From the NCBI GenBank assembly GCA_019422485.1, contig JAHZDG010000001.1, positions 65,979-109,632 on the forward strand: a DNA stretch of 43,654 nucleotides. Direction: 5' to 3'. The translations under genes were made by a program, and so were the position numbers. The DNA comes from Alistipes sp. Lineage in GTDB: Bacteria > Bacteroidota > Bacteroidia > Bacteroidales > Rikenellaceae. Within the stretch, counting starts at the first letter, position 1. Each line of letters opens with the position of its first letter. Shown here in pieces: positions 16,759 through 24,375 of the stretch. The notes beneath the pieces were generated by a model. That model did no database searches. It had not been told where the DNA came from and saw nothing but the letters and a program-made list of their open reading frames with translations.

Positions 16759-18294
16759 CTATTGTTTAGATTCCGGTTCCAACGACTCTTTTTCCTGCAC
16801 ATTCAGGTGATTCAGCCCATCAACAAAGGCCTCGATCGAAGCCCGAACCGTATCGGTATGGGCTGCAAAACCATGCACATGACGGTCTCCACTTTTCATC
16901 TGAATATGTACCCGGGCAATATCGTTGCTTCCCTTATTCATGGCCTGAATCAAGAATTCGGTAATCAGCACCGTATCCTGAATCAACGATTTGATGGCTT
17001 GTACGGCAGCATCCACCGGACCGTTTCCGGTGCTGGTCGCCGTATACTCCCGATCACCAAAACGCATAATCACCGTCGCCGTCGGAATCAACGTCCCGGT
17101 CAGAATCTGCAAATACTGCAATTTGATGCGCCGAGCCGCTTTGGCTTGATCGGTATAATTCATCATTACCAACAGATCGTCATCCCGCACATCCTTTTTC
17201 TTATCGGCCACCTGCAGAAACTTTTCATACGCCTCGTCCAGTTCTTCGTGACTGAGATTGAAGCCCAGCAAACGCAACCGGTGCGCCAAAGCAGCCCGAC
17301 CGCTTCGGGCGGTCAGTGCAATCACCGACTCATCCACCCCAATGTCCCGCGGGTCGATAATCTCATAACTTTCCCGACTCTTGAGCACCCCGTCCTGGGG
17401 AATTCCCGAGGAGTGAGCAAAAGCATTGCGTCCCACAATGGCTTTGTTGGGCTGAACCGGCATATTCATCAGATTCGAAACCATCCGGCTGGTGCTCATA
17501 ATCAAACGGCTGTCTACCCCCGTATCGATATTCAACGCTTTATGGCAACGCAAGGCCATCACCACCTCTTCCAGCGAGGTATTTCCGGCCCGTTCGCCGA
17601 TCCCGTTGATCGTCACCTCTACTTGACGGGCCCCGTTGATGACACCAGCCAGGGTATTCGCCGTAGCCATCCCCAAATCGTTGTGGCAATGGGTCGACAA
17701 CACAATCCGATCCACTCCCTTCACATTTTCGATCAGGTATTTGATTTTGGCCCCATACTGTTCAGGCAGGCAGTAACCCGTCGTATCGGGAATATTGACC
17801 ACCGTGGCTCCGGCCGCAATCACCGCTTCCACAACCCGCGCCAGGTATTCATTGTCGGCACGACCGGCATCTTCGGCATAGAATTCCACATCTTCCACAT
17901 ATTTCTTCGCATATTTGACGGCCGCCACAGCTCGTTCCAGAATCTTTTCAGGCGTCGAACGCAACTTGTCGTAAATATGCGAGTGGGATACCCCTATCCC
18001 GGTATGGATACGTTTATATTTTGCCAGCGACAGCGCATCGGCCGCCACATCGATATCTTTTTCAACCGCCCGTGTCAATGCACAGATGGTCGGGCGTGAC
18101 ACCGCTTTGGAAATTTCACGCACCGAATTGAAATCCCCCGGGCTGGAAATCGGGAACCCGGCTTCCAAAACATCCACGCCTAAGGCTTCCAAAGCTCGTG
18201 CCACTTCAATTTTTTCAACTGTATTCAACTGGCAACCAGGCACTTGTTCCCCATCACGCAATGTCGTATCAAAAATGTATAATCTATCGCTCAT
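16759..18294 (-). CDS. leuA: 2-isopropylmalate synthase LeuA
   Basis: A 511-residue synthase that condenses acetyl-CoA with 2-ketoisovalerate, the first committed step to leucine. The signature FDTTLRDGEQVPG is at the N-terminus, HCHNDLGMATAN binds the metal, and INGIGERAGNTSLEEVVMAL follows. The C-terminal 120 residues form the LeuA regulatory dimer that senses leucine in the family. It is the first gene of the leuACD-synthase operon. Unusually for this window, a strong Shine-Dalgarno site precedes it. Confidence 0.96.
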   Translation of the reverse strand: MSDRLYIFDTTLRDGEQVPGCQLNTVEKIEVARALEALGVDVLEAGFPISSPGDFNSVREISKAVSRPTICALTRAVEKDIDVAADALSLAKYKRIHTGIGVSHSHIYDKLRSTPEKILERAVAAVKYAKKYVEDVEFYAEDAGRADNEYLARVVEAVIAAGATVVNIPDTTGYCLPEQYGAKIKYLIENVKGVDRIVLSTHCHNDLGMATANTLAGVINGARQVEVTINGIGERAGNTSLEEVVMALRCHKALNIDTGVDSRLIMSTSRMVSNLMNMPVQPNKAIVGRNAFAHSSGIPQDGVLKSRESYEIIDPRDIGVDESVIALTARSGRAALAHRLRLLGFNLSHEELDEAYEKFLQVADKKKDVRDDDLLVMMNYTDQAKAARRIKLQYLQILTGTLIPTATVIMRFGDREYTATSTGNGPVDAAVQAIKSLIQDTVLITEFLIQAMNKGSNDIARVHIQMKSGDRHVHGFAAHTDTVRASIEAFVDGLNHLNVQEKESLEPESKQ

Positions 18295-18300
18295 ATTTTT

Positions 18301-18307
18301 CCTCCTT
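18301..18307 (-). promoter_or_regulatory. Strong Shine-Dalgarno site of leuA
   Basis: On the minus strand AAGGAGG lies 6 bases before the ATG at 18294. Bacteroidetes genes here mostly lack such a site, so leuA translation may be set high. Confidence 0.75.
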
Positions 18308-18381
18308 TAAGTTTTATTTCTTTCTGATTTTCCCGTATTGTTCAAAAATATTTTATTCGTTAAAAAAACATTGTAAACGTT

Positions 18382-18389
18382 CAAATATA
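18382..18389 (-). promoter_or_regulatory. Candidate -7 box of the leu operon
   Basis: Minus strand TATATTTG fits TAnnTTTG, about 90 bases before leuA. A second match, TATTTTTG, is at 18343-18350. Neither has a -33 TTTG at 19-21 bases, so the true promoter is undecided. Confidence 0.3.
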
Positions 18390-18390
18390 A

Positions 18391-18420
18391 TTACGATATC
18401 AAATTCGCCAGGCATCGTAA
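18391..18420. promoter_or_regulatory. Inverted repeat upstream of leuA, possible operator
   Basis: TTACGAT (18391-18397) and ATCGTAA (18414-18420) form a perfect 7-bp dyad with a 16-base spacer, one base upstream of the candidate -7 box. Its regulator, if any, is unknown. Confidence 0.3.
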
Positions 18421-18486
18421 CAACGATCTGCCAATCAAAAAATTACAGGATGTAAAACAGAAGAAAAGTCCGATAGCTAAGCGACC

Positions 18487-18518
18487 AAAAGAAACCTCCG
18501 AGGGGGCATTATAGCCCC
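18487..18518 (-). terminator. Terminator after recN
   Basis: GGGGC (18503-18507) pairs with GCCCC (18514-18518) around the recN stop codon. Further on the minus strand lies a short CCTC/GAGG dyad and TTTCTTTT. The stem is short, so strength is uncertain. Confidence 0.45.
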
Positions 18519-20164
18519 AAGAGTAGTCGAGCCTGCTCACGGGCGGCGGGCGTAATATTCGACCCGCTAATCATTTGAGCGATCTGATCAATTCGTTCAT
18601 CCGGGGTTAGCTCCCGAATGTGGGTCACGGTACCCGCTGCCTCTTCTTTTTTATAGACCCAGAAATGATGATCGCCTTTAGAGGCTACCTGAGGCAAGTG
18701 GGTAATGTTGATAATCTGTAGCTTTTCAGCCAATGAAGCCGTAATTTCACCCATACGGTCGGCAATCGATCCCGATACCCCGGTATCGATTTCGTCGAAA
18801 ATCAGGGTCGGCATTTGGACATGAGCCGCAATCAAGGCTTTGAGAGAGAGCATCAGTCGAGACATTTCCCCACCTGAAGCCACTTTCTCAATCGGTTGCA
18901 GTTTCATGTTTCGGTTGGCCGTAAACAGGAAGCGAATATCGTCCGCCCCATCTTTCCGCAACGAGGCAGCCGGCGTGATCTCAATCTGCAAACAAGCGGA
19001 AGGCATCCCCAACTGAACGAGCATCTCTACCACCTGCGATTCTACCTTTTGAGCGGCCTGTCGGCGATTTTCGCTGATTCGGCCCGCCAACTGCTGAGCC
19101 TGTTCGGTCAATGATCCGATCCGGGCCTGCAACTGGGCAATCTGTTCCCCATAGCCCTCAATCGAAGCCAAACGAGCCCCGTACTCCGCCTGCAAAGCCA
19201 ACAGAGCCGATACCGAATCGACCTTATGTTTCTGTTGCAGCGTATAGATCAGATCCAACCGTTGCTGGGTTCGTTCCAAGCGATCGGGATCGGCTTCGAG
19301 ACGATCAGCTTCCGAAGCGATCTCTCCTGCCAAATCCTTCAAATCGAGCAAAGCACTGTGCAAACGCGTATAATAGGCACCCCCGGACGGATAAACATCC
19401 TGCAAGCGCCCGAATGTCGTTTCTAACGACTTCAAACGAGTCAAAACCCCTTCCTCATCCGCATCCAGGGTCTGAGTCGCATACAACAAGGCATCTTTGA
19501 TCTCCGAAGCATGCGTCAACTCGCTCAACAAGGCTTCCAGCTCTTCCTGTTCGCCTTCCACGAGTTTTGCCTCCTGCAACTGCTGCCACTGGAACGTCAC
19601 ATATTCCTGATCCCGGCGACTCTCTTCCGCCTGACGGCTGACCGCCTGCAATTCGGCTTCCGTAGCCCGCAAATCCTCATAGGCGGTTTCGTATTGCTTC
19701 AGTAAATCCGAATGACTCGCCACAGCATCCACCACCGCCGTCTGGAACGAATGGTCAGACAATAACAGCGTCTGATGCTGGGAGTGAATATCGATCAGGC
19801 GTCCCCCGATTTCCCGCAATGTCGTCAGAGGAACCGGCAGATCATTGATGTAAGAACGGCTTTTGCCGGAGGGCGTAATCACCCGACGAATCACGCTTTG
19901 CAGGTCGTAATCGACATCCAGTTCTTCGAACAAGGATTCCAATCCGTAACCCGTCAGATCAAATTCCCCCTCAATCACACAGTTTCGATCGTTATGCCTC
20001 AATACGGATACGTCGGCCCGGTTCCCCAGGATCAATCCCAGGGCCCCCAGCAAGATCGATTTACCGGCACCGGTCTCCCCCGTGATGATATTCAATCCCG
20101 GAGCGAACTCGATGTCGAGCTGATCGATCAGCGCATAGTTTTCTACCGACAAACGCTTCAGCAT
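18509..20164 (-). CDS. recN: DNA repair protein RecN
   Basis: A 551-residue SMC-like ATPase that acts at double-strand breaks. Walker A GETGAGKS (29-36) is near the N-terminus. Coiled-coil arms cover about 150-370, with long Gln/Glu/Ala heptad-like helices. The ABC signature VASGGEMSRLMLSLK and Walker B LIFDEIDTGVSG are near the C-terminus. Length is normal. It follows coaBC by 11 bases and closes the bamD-rpoZ-coaBC-recN operon. Confidence 0.97.
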   Translation of the reverse strand: MLKRLSVENYALIDQLDIEFAPGLNIITGETGAGKSILLGALGLILGNRADVSVLRHNDRNCVIEGEFDLTGYGLESLFEELDVDYDLQSVIRRVITPSGKSRSYINDLPVPLTTLREIGGRLIDIHSQHQTLLLSDHSFQTAVVDAVASHSDLLKQYETAYEDLRATEAELQAVSRQAEESRRDQEYVTFQWQQLQEAKLVEGEQEELEALLSELTHASEIKDALLYATQTLDADEEGVLTRLKSLETTFGRLQDVYPSGGAYYTRLHSALLDLKDLAGEIASEADRLEADPDRLERTQQRLDLIYTLQQKHKVDSVSALLALQAEYGARLASIEGYGEQIAQLQARIGSLTEQAQQLAGRISENRRQAAQKVESQVVEMLVQLGMPSACLQIEITPAASLRKDGADDIRFLFTANRNMKLQPIEKVASGGEMSRLMLSLKALIAAHVQMPTLIFDEIDTGVSGSIADRMGEITASLAEKLQIINITHLPQVASKGDHHFWVYKKEEAAGTVTHIRELTPDERIDQIAQMISGSNITPAAREQARLLLGL

Positions 20165-20175
20165 AACGACATTTA

Positions 20176-21375
20176 TTAGGAAACGAAATAGGTTTCCAAA
20201 TAGTCCACAATATCGCGGGCCACCTCTTTTTTACTTTTCAGGGCATAATCCCTCAGGCGGCCTTCGCTATCCAGAATCGTGATCCGGTTGGTATCCCCCC
20301 CAAATCCCGCGCCCGGATTCGCCAGCGAATTGAGCACAATAAAATCCAAATTTTTCTTTTTCAATTTAGCCAGCGCATGTTGCTGTTCCTGCTCGGTCTC
20401 CAGCGCAAAACCCACCAACAATCGGCCACCTTTACGCTGCCCCAACTCCCGGGCAATATCCCGCGTGGGTTCCAAGGCCAACTCCCAGTTCGTTTCGCCC
20501 TTTTTGATCTTCTGATCAGCCACCTGGGCCGGCCGGTAATCGGCTACTGCCGCACACATCACCGCCCCATCGCACTGATCAAAGGCCTGTACCGCCGCTT
20601 CATACATCTGTTCGGCCGTGGTGACATCCACCCGATCGACACCCTGCGGAGTTTCCAGACGTGTAGGCCCGCTGACTAACGTAACCTCTGCCCCCCGTCG
20701 TTGCAATTCGGCAGCCAGGGCATACCCCATTTTACCGGTAGAATGGTTGGAAATATACCGGACCGGATCGATCGCCTCTACCGTAGGGCCGGCCGTCACC
20801 AAAAAGCGGCGTCCCGACAACGGGCCCTGCGGACGGTCATAATAACGTTCCAAGGCCTCGAGAATTCGTTCGGGTTCTTCCATGCGTCCTTTCCCTTCCA
20901 GGCCGCTGGCCAGTTCACCGCTGGTGGGTTCAATCACCTGGCAGCCTCGCTGACGCAAAGTCTCGAGATTGGTCTGGGTAGCCGCATGGGCATACATATC
21001 TAGGTCCATGGCCGGAGCCACAAATACCGGACAACGGGCCGACAAATAGGTCGTCAACAACAGATTATCGGCAACGCCGGTGGCCATTTTGGCGATCGTA
21101 TTGGCCGTGGCCGGAGCAATGATGTATCCATCGGCCCACTCGCCCAAACTGACATGGGAGTTCCACGCTCCGTTTTCCGGATCGAAAAACTCCACCAAAA
21201 TCGGATGTTTGCTGAGCGTGGCCAAAGTCAACGGCGTAATGAACGCTTTGGCCAAAGGAGTCATCACGACACGCACTTCTGCTCCCGATTTGACCAATAA
21301 CCGGACAAGTATCGCAGCCTTGTAAGCTGCGATACTTCCTGTCACGCCGACAATCAATCGTTTTCCTGTCAACAT
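20176..21375 (-). CDS. coaBC: Bifunctional phosphopantothenoylcysteine decarboxylase/synthase CoaBC
   Basis: A 399-residue fused enzyme for two steps of coenzyme A synthesis: joining 4'-phosphopantothenate to cysteine, then decarboxylation to phosphopantetheine. The flavin decarboxylase half (about 1-180) shows GSIAAYKAA, SHVSLGEWADG with the active His, and APAMDLDMY, which takes the place of the common PAMN motif. The synthase half shows TAGPTVEAIDPVRYISNHSTGKMG and the KIKKGE lysines. It starts 48 bases after rpoZ. Confidence 0.96.
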   Translation of the reverse strand: MLTGKRLIVGVTGSIAAYKAAILVRLLVKSGAEVRVVMTPLAKAFITPLTLATLSKHPILVEFFDPENGAWNSHVSLGEWADGYIIAPATANTIAKMATGVADNLLLTTYLSARCPVFVAPAMDLDMYAHAATQTNLETLRQRGCQVIEPTSGELASGLEGKGRMEEPERILEALERYYDRPQGPLSGRRFLVTAGPTVEAIDPVRYISNHSTGKMGYALAAELQRRGAEVTLVSGPTRLETPQGVDRVDVTTAEQMYEAAVQAFDQCDGAVMCAAVADYRPAQVADQKIKKGETNWELALEPTRDIARELGQRKGGRLLVGFALETEQEQQHALAKLKKKNLDFIVLNSLANPGAGFGGDTNRITILDSEGRLRDYALKSKKEVARDIVDYLETYFVS

Positions 21376-21423
21376 ATATACTTATATGTATGGTGCGCCG
21401 CAGCGCACTTATGGTTCACCCAA

Positions 21424-21753
21424 CTACTCGTTCGTCTCGGGTTTGGCATCCCGGAAATAGACTTTCCCTTCCAGGAACTCTTCCGTTGCGACAATCGTCG
21501 GCTTGGGAAGTTTTTCATAATACTTCGAGATCTCGATCTGTTCCCGGTTCTCGAACGTTTCTTCCAACGAGTCGTTCACGCTCGAAAAATCGGCCAATTT
21601 ACGAGTCAATTCCTGTTTCACTTCGCTGGCGATCTGATCGGCACGTTTGCTGATAATCACCACCGACTCATAAATATTACCCGTCTGGCGGTCCAAATCG
21701 ACCAATTTACGGGTGACCGTGTTGTTGGGAATGTTGGCTTTTTTAATTTCCAT
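21424..21753 (-). CDS. rpoZ: RNA polymerase omega-like subunit
   Basis: A 109-residue protein resembling the Bacteroidetes RpoZ/Rpb6-like omega subunit. The core is TGNIYESVVIISKRADQI, the Rpb6/omega helix that clamps beta', followed by KQELTRKL. The ATG at 21753 (MEIKKANIPNNTV) is chosen; an upstream start at 21852 lies inside bamD and adds a basic, unconserved stretch. The gene overlaps the bamD end by 11 bases. Its place between bamD and coaBC supports the call. Confidence 0.9.
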   Translation of the reverse strand: MEIKKANIPNNTVTRKLVDLDRQTGNIYESVVIISKRADQIASEVKQELTRKLADFSSVNDSLEETFENREQIEISKYYEKLPKPTIVATEEFLEGKVYFRDAKPETNE

Positions 21754-22789
21754 TTTCGGTTTCGGTATTTTCAGTTCTTCTTGTTTCTTTATCGGCTTTG
21801 GGTTTCCGCACTTTGGACGATGAATTCTTATCGATTTCCTTATCCATCGCACTCAATTCTCTATCCTCTGCACGAAGTTCCCGGTTTTCTTCCCGAGTCT
21901 TTCGACGTTCCTCACGTGCATTCTGACGGATCTGCCGTTTCGACAACACAACCGTATCGCTGGCAGCCGTCGTCTCGCCATTCTCCGTCGTCGCAAAACG
22001 CGCCAGATACTTTTTCGCTTCGGCCTGCATTTTCTCTACATCCTTCGAATACTGGCTCTGCGGATATTCCGATACGAAGTTATAGTAAGCATCCTGCATG
22101 TTTAGGTAACGCTGCCGCTGCTTTTCTTCCACACTGTTGCGCGCATACATATAATGAGAACGCACAATCAGGTACAAAATCAACTCCCGGTGATTGGTTT
22201 CCGGATAGAGTTCCAATGCATTTTGCAGAGCCGTCACCGCCGAGTTATAATACCCGATATCATAATACAGCCGCGACGACATCAAGGATTTATCATAAAG
22301 CTTCTGCTGAAGCTCTTTCAGGTTGTCTTCCAGCGCTTCTCGTTTGGTCGATTCCGGGTAACGGTTCAGGTATTCGGTAATGGCACTGATAGCCCGCATC
22401 GTGTTACTCTGGTCACGTTCCGGACGAGGAGAGGTATAATAGATCCCCTTCGCATACATATATTCGGCATCTTCCAGGAACGGGCTCCGCGGATAATAGC
22501 GACGGAACTCATCGAAAACAGAGCCACTGCCTTCAAAATCCCCGTCCCGATACAACGAGGCTCCATAATAATAGGCAATCGTATCGCCTTTACTACTCCC
22601 CCCGTAAATGCCGGAAATATCATACAACAAGATCGCCGTACGACTATACTTCCCTCGATTGAAATACTCCAGGGCCTTTTGGTATTTCAATTCAGGGTTA
22701 TTGCTTTTACGCAACTTGTTGAATCCGCTGCATGAAACCACCGACAACGCCACAGCCACAATACCTACCTTACAGAAATTCAACCTCAT
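21743..22789 (-). CDS. bamD: Outer-membrane assembly lipoprotein BamD
   Basis: A 348-residue lipoprotein (SVVSC, lipid on Cys20) and part of the BAM complex that folds outer-membrane barrels. Residues about 25-270 form TPR-like helix pairs (YQKALEYFNRGKYSRTAILL, FDEFRRYYPRSPFLEDAEYMYAKG). The last 75 residues are a charged Arg/Glu-rich tail (RREERRKTREENRELRAEDREL-like) not found in E. coli BamD. The start at 22789 gives the proper signal peptide; the frame is open 15 codons further up. It leads the operon and overlaps rpoZ. Confidence 0.94.
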   Translation of the reverse strand: MRLNFCKVGIVAVALSVVSCSGFNKLRKSNNPELKYQKALEYFNRGKYSRTAILLYDISGIYGGSSKGDTIAYYYGASLYRDGDFEGSGSVFDEFRRYYPRSPFLEDAEYMYAKGIYYTSPRPERDQSNTMRAISAITEYLNRYPESTKREALEDNLKELQQKLYDKSLMSSRLYYDIGYYNSAVTALQNALELYPETNHRELILYLIVRSHYMYARNSVEEKQRQRYLNMQDAYYNFVSEYPQSQYSKDVEKMQAEAKKYLARFATTENGETTAASDTVVLSKRQIRQNAREERRKTREENRELRAEDRELSAMDKEIDKNSSSKVRKPKADKETRRTENTETENGN

Positions 22790-22859
22790 TTTGATCTGCC
22801 GTTTAGAAATACCCTCACTCCTCCACACATCCAAGCATGGACATGGGCCTGGGATTGGG

Positions 22860-22889
22860 CAAAGTTATGAAAATTTAACGAGTTGGAAA
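22860..22889 (-). promoter_or_regulatory. Promoter of the bamD operon
   Basis: Minus strand -7 TAACTTTG is exact (22860-22867). A -33-like TTTC lies at 22886-22889 with an 18-base spacer, one base short of usual. Confidence 0.5.
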
Positions 22890-22902
22890 AAATTATATTG
22901 TT

Positions 22903-22917
22903 TTTTTGGGCCAAAAA
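22903..22917. promoter_or_regulatory. Inverted repeat between divergent bamD and oxoamine synthase promoters
   Basis: TTTTTGG, one G, then CCAAAAA: a perfect 7-bp dyad that covers the -33 element of the rightward promoter. It may be an operator, or a by-product of the T-rich -33 box. Confidence 0.35.
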
Positions 22918-22937
22918 GAATAAAGTATATAACTTTG
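22905..22937 (+). promoter_or_regulatory. Promoter of the alpha-oxoamine synthase gene
   Basis: -33 TTTG (22905-22908) and -7 TAACTTTG (22930-22937) are exact with a 21-base spacer. The leader would be about 55-60 bases. Confidence 0.7.
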
Positions 22938-23002
22938 TGAAGATTTTTTGAAAGGGAAATCCCAAATTCAAAGATAATCAATCTAACTAAAATACAATCG
23001 CT

Positions 23003-24253
23003 GTGGATATTTTTGAACGCATACACAAAAATGCAGGAGGTCCGATCGGACAATATCAGAAACAGAGCCACGGATACTATTCATTCCCGAAACTCGAAGG
23101 CGAAATCGGCCCTCGAATGACATTCCGCGGTCGTGAAGTGCTCAACTGGAGCTTGAACAACTACCTGGGGCTGGCCAACCACCCCGAAGTGCGTAAAGCC
23201 GACGCCGAAGCTGCCGCCCAGTTCGGGATGGCTGCTCCGATGGGGGCCCGCATGATGAGCGGTCAGACCAAATGGCACGAACAACTCGAACGCGAACTGG
23301 CCGCATTTGTCGGCAAACCCGATGCATTCCTGCTGAACTACGGTTACCAAGGGATGCTGTCGATCATCGACTCGTTGCTGACTCGTCACGATGTAGTGGT
23401 TTACGACTCTGAAGCTCACGCCTGCATCATCGATGGTTTGCGTCTGCACGCCGGCAAACGGTTCGTGTATCCGCACAACGATATGGCCGCCTGCCGCAAA
23501 CAACTCGAACACGCCACGAAAATGGTACAGGAAACCGGTGGCGGTATTCTGGTCATCACCGAAGGGGTATTCGGTATGAAAGGCGACCTGGGTAAACTGG
23601 ACGAAATCGTTGCCATGAAGAAGGATTTCAATTTCCGTCTGTTGGTGGACGATGCGCACGGTTTCGGAACCATGGGTAAAGGCGGTCGCGGTACGGCCAG
23701 CCACTTCGGCGTAACCGATGGAGTAGACGTACTGTTCAACACCTTCGCTAAATCGATGGCCGGGATCGGGGCATTCGTTGCTTCAGAACCCTTCATCGTC
23801 GACTATCTGCGCTACAACATGCGTTCGCAGACCTACGCCAAATCACTGCCCATGCCGATGGTAATGGGGGCTCTCAAACGTTTGGACCTGATCCGCAACC
23901 ACCCCGAATTCCAGGAAAAACTGTGGGTGATTGTCAAAGCCCTGCAAAGCGGTTTGCGCGAACGCGGTTTCGATATCGGCGGCACTCTTTCGCCCGTTAC
24001 CCCGGTTTACATGAAGGGGGGCGTCAACGAAGCCTGCAACATCGTAGTTGACCTGCGTGAAAACTACAACCTGTTCTGCTCGGTGGTTGTTTACCCGGTT
24101 ATTCCCAAAGGCGAAATCATCCTGCGTCTGATTCCTACGGCTGCCCACACGCTGGACGACGTAAAATACACGCTCGATTGCTTCGAAGCCTGCCACAAGA
24201 GACTGCTCAACGGCGAATACAACAAACCCATGCCTGACATGGCAGAAAAATAA
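23003..24253 (+). CDS. Alpha-oxoamine synthase (serine palmitoyl- or cysteate acyl-transferase-like)
   Basis: A 416-residue PLP enzyme of the family that joins an acyl thioester to an amino acid with loss of CO2. The PLP lysine is K250 in FNTFAKSMAGIGAF; DDAHGFG (216-222) and EAHACIIDG (H139) hold the cofactor ring. The N-terminal EGEIGPRMTFRG and the C-terminal ENYNLFCSVVVYPVIPKGE differ from the Bacteroides serine palmitoyltransferase as I recall it. They look like the Flavobacterium protein linked to capnine/sulfonolipid synthesis, where cysteate replaces serine. Alistipes relatives make sulfonolipids, which fits. Substrate is inference. GTG is the start; the first codons give MDIFERIHKN. 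The gene is alone, between a promoter and a terminator. Confidence 0.85.
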   Translation: MDIFERIHKNAGGPIGQYQKQSHGYYSFPKLEGEIGPRMTFRGREVLNWSLNNYLGLANHPEVRKADAEAAAQFGMAAPMGARMMSGQTKWHEQLERELAAFVGKPDAFLLNYGYQGMLSIIDSLLTRHDVVVYDSEAHACIIDGLRLHAGKRFVYPHNDMAACRKQLEHATKMVQETGGGILVITEGVFGMKGDLGKLDEIVAMKKDFNFRLLVDDAHGFGTMGKGGRGTASHFGVTDGVDVLFNTFAKSMAGIGAFVASEPFIVDYLRYNMRSQTYAKSLPMPMVMGALKRLDLIRNHPEFQEKLWVIVKALQSGLRERGFDIGGTLSPVTPVYMKGGVNEACNIVVDLRENYNLFCSVVVYPVIPKGEIILRLIPTAAHTLDDVKYTLDCFEACHKRLLNGEYNKPMPDMAEK

Positions 24254-24274
24254 TCCTCCCGTCTCGAGGAATCG

Positions 24275-24305
24275 AAGGGCCGTTCCAAAGGGGACGGCCC
24301 TTTTT
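24275..24305 (+). terminator. Rho-independent terminator after the oxoamine synthase gene
   Basis: A 12-bp stem (24275-24286 with 24291-24302, one G-U pair) with AAAG loop; the T run extends to 24305. Confidence 0.9.
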
Positions 24306-24318
24306 GTTCGATTATCCG

Positions 24319-24326
24319 TATTTTTG
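24319..24326 (+). promoter_or_regulatory. -7 box of the GT39-type gene
   Basis: TATTTTTG fits TAnnTTTG, 50 bases before the ATG at 24376. No -33 box at normal spacing; upstream T is part of the terminator. Confidence 0.35.
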
Positions 24327-24375
24327 TATTTTTACCGCTCCGGATCCTCTCGGACCGGTCCAAAACCATACGCTT

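Noticed and set aside
16762..18099. Long open frame antisense to leuA
   Set aside because: It lies wholly over a clear leuA gene, has low-complexity His/Arg/Ile text and no family resemblance; it is a by-product of codon bias.
18295..18508. Leucine leader peptide and attenuator before leuA
   Set aside because: No short frame with a run of Leu, Ile or Val codons was found on the minus strand.
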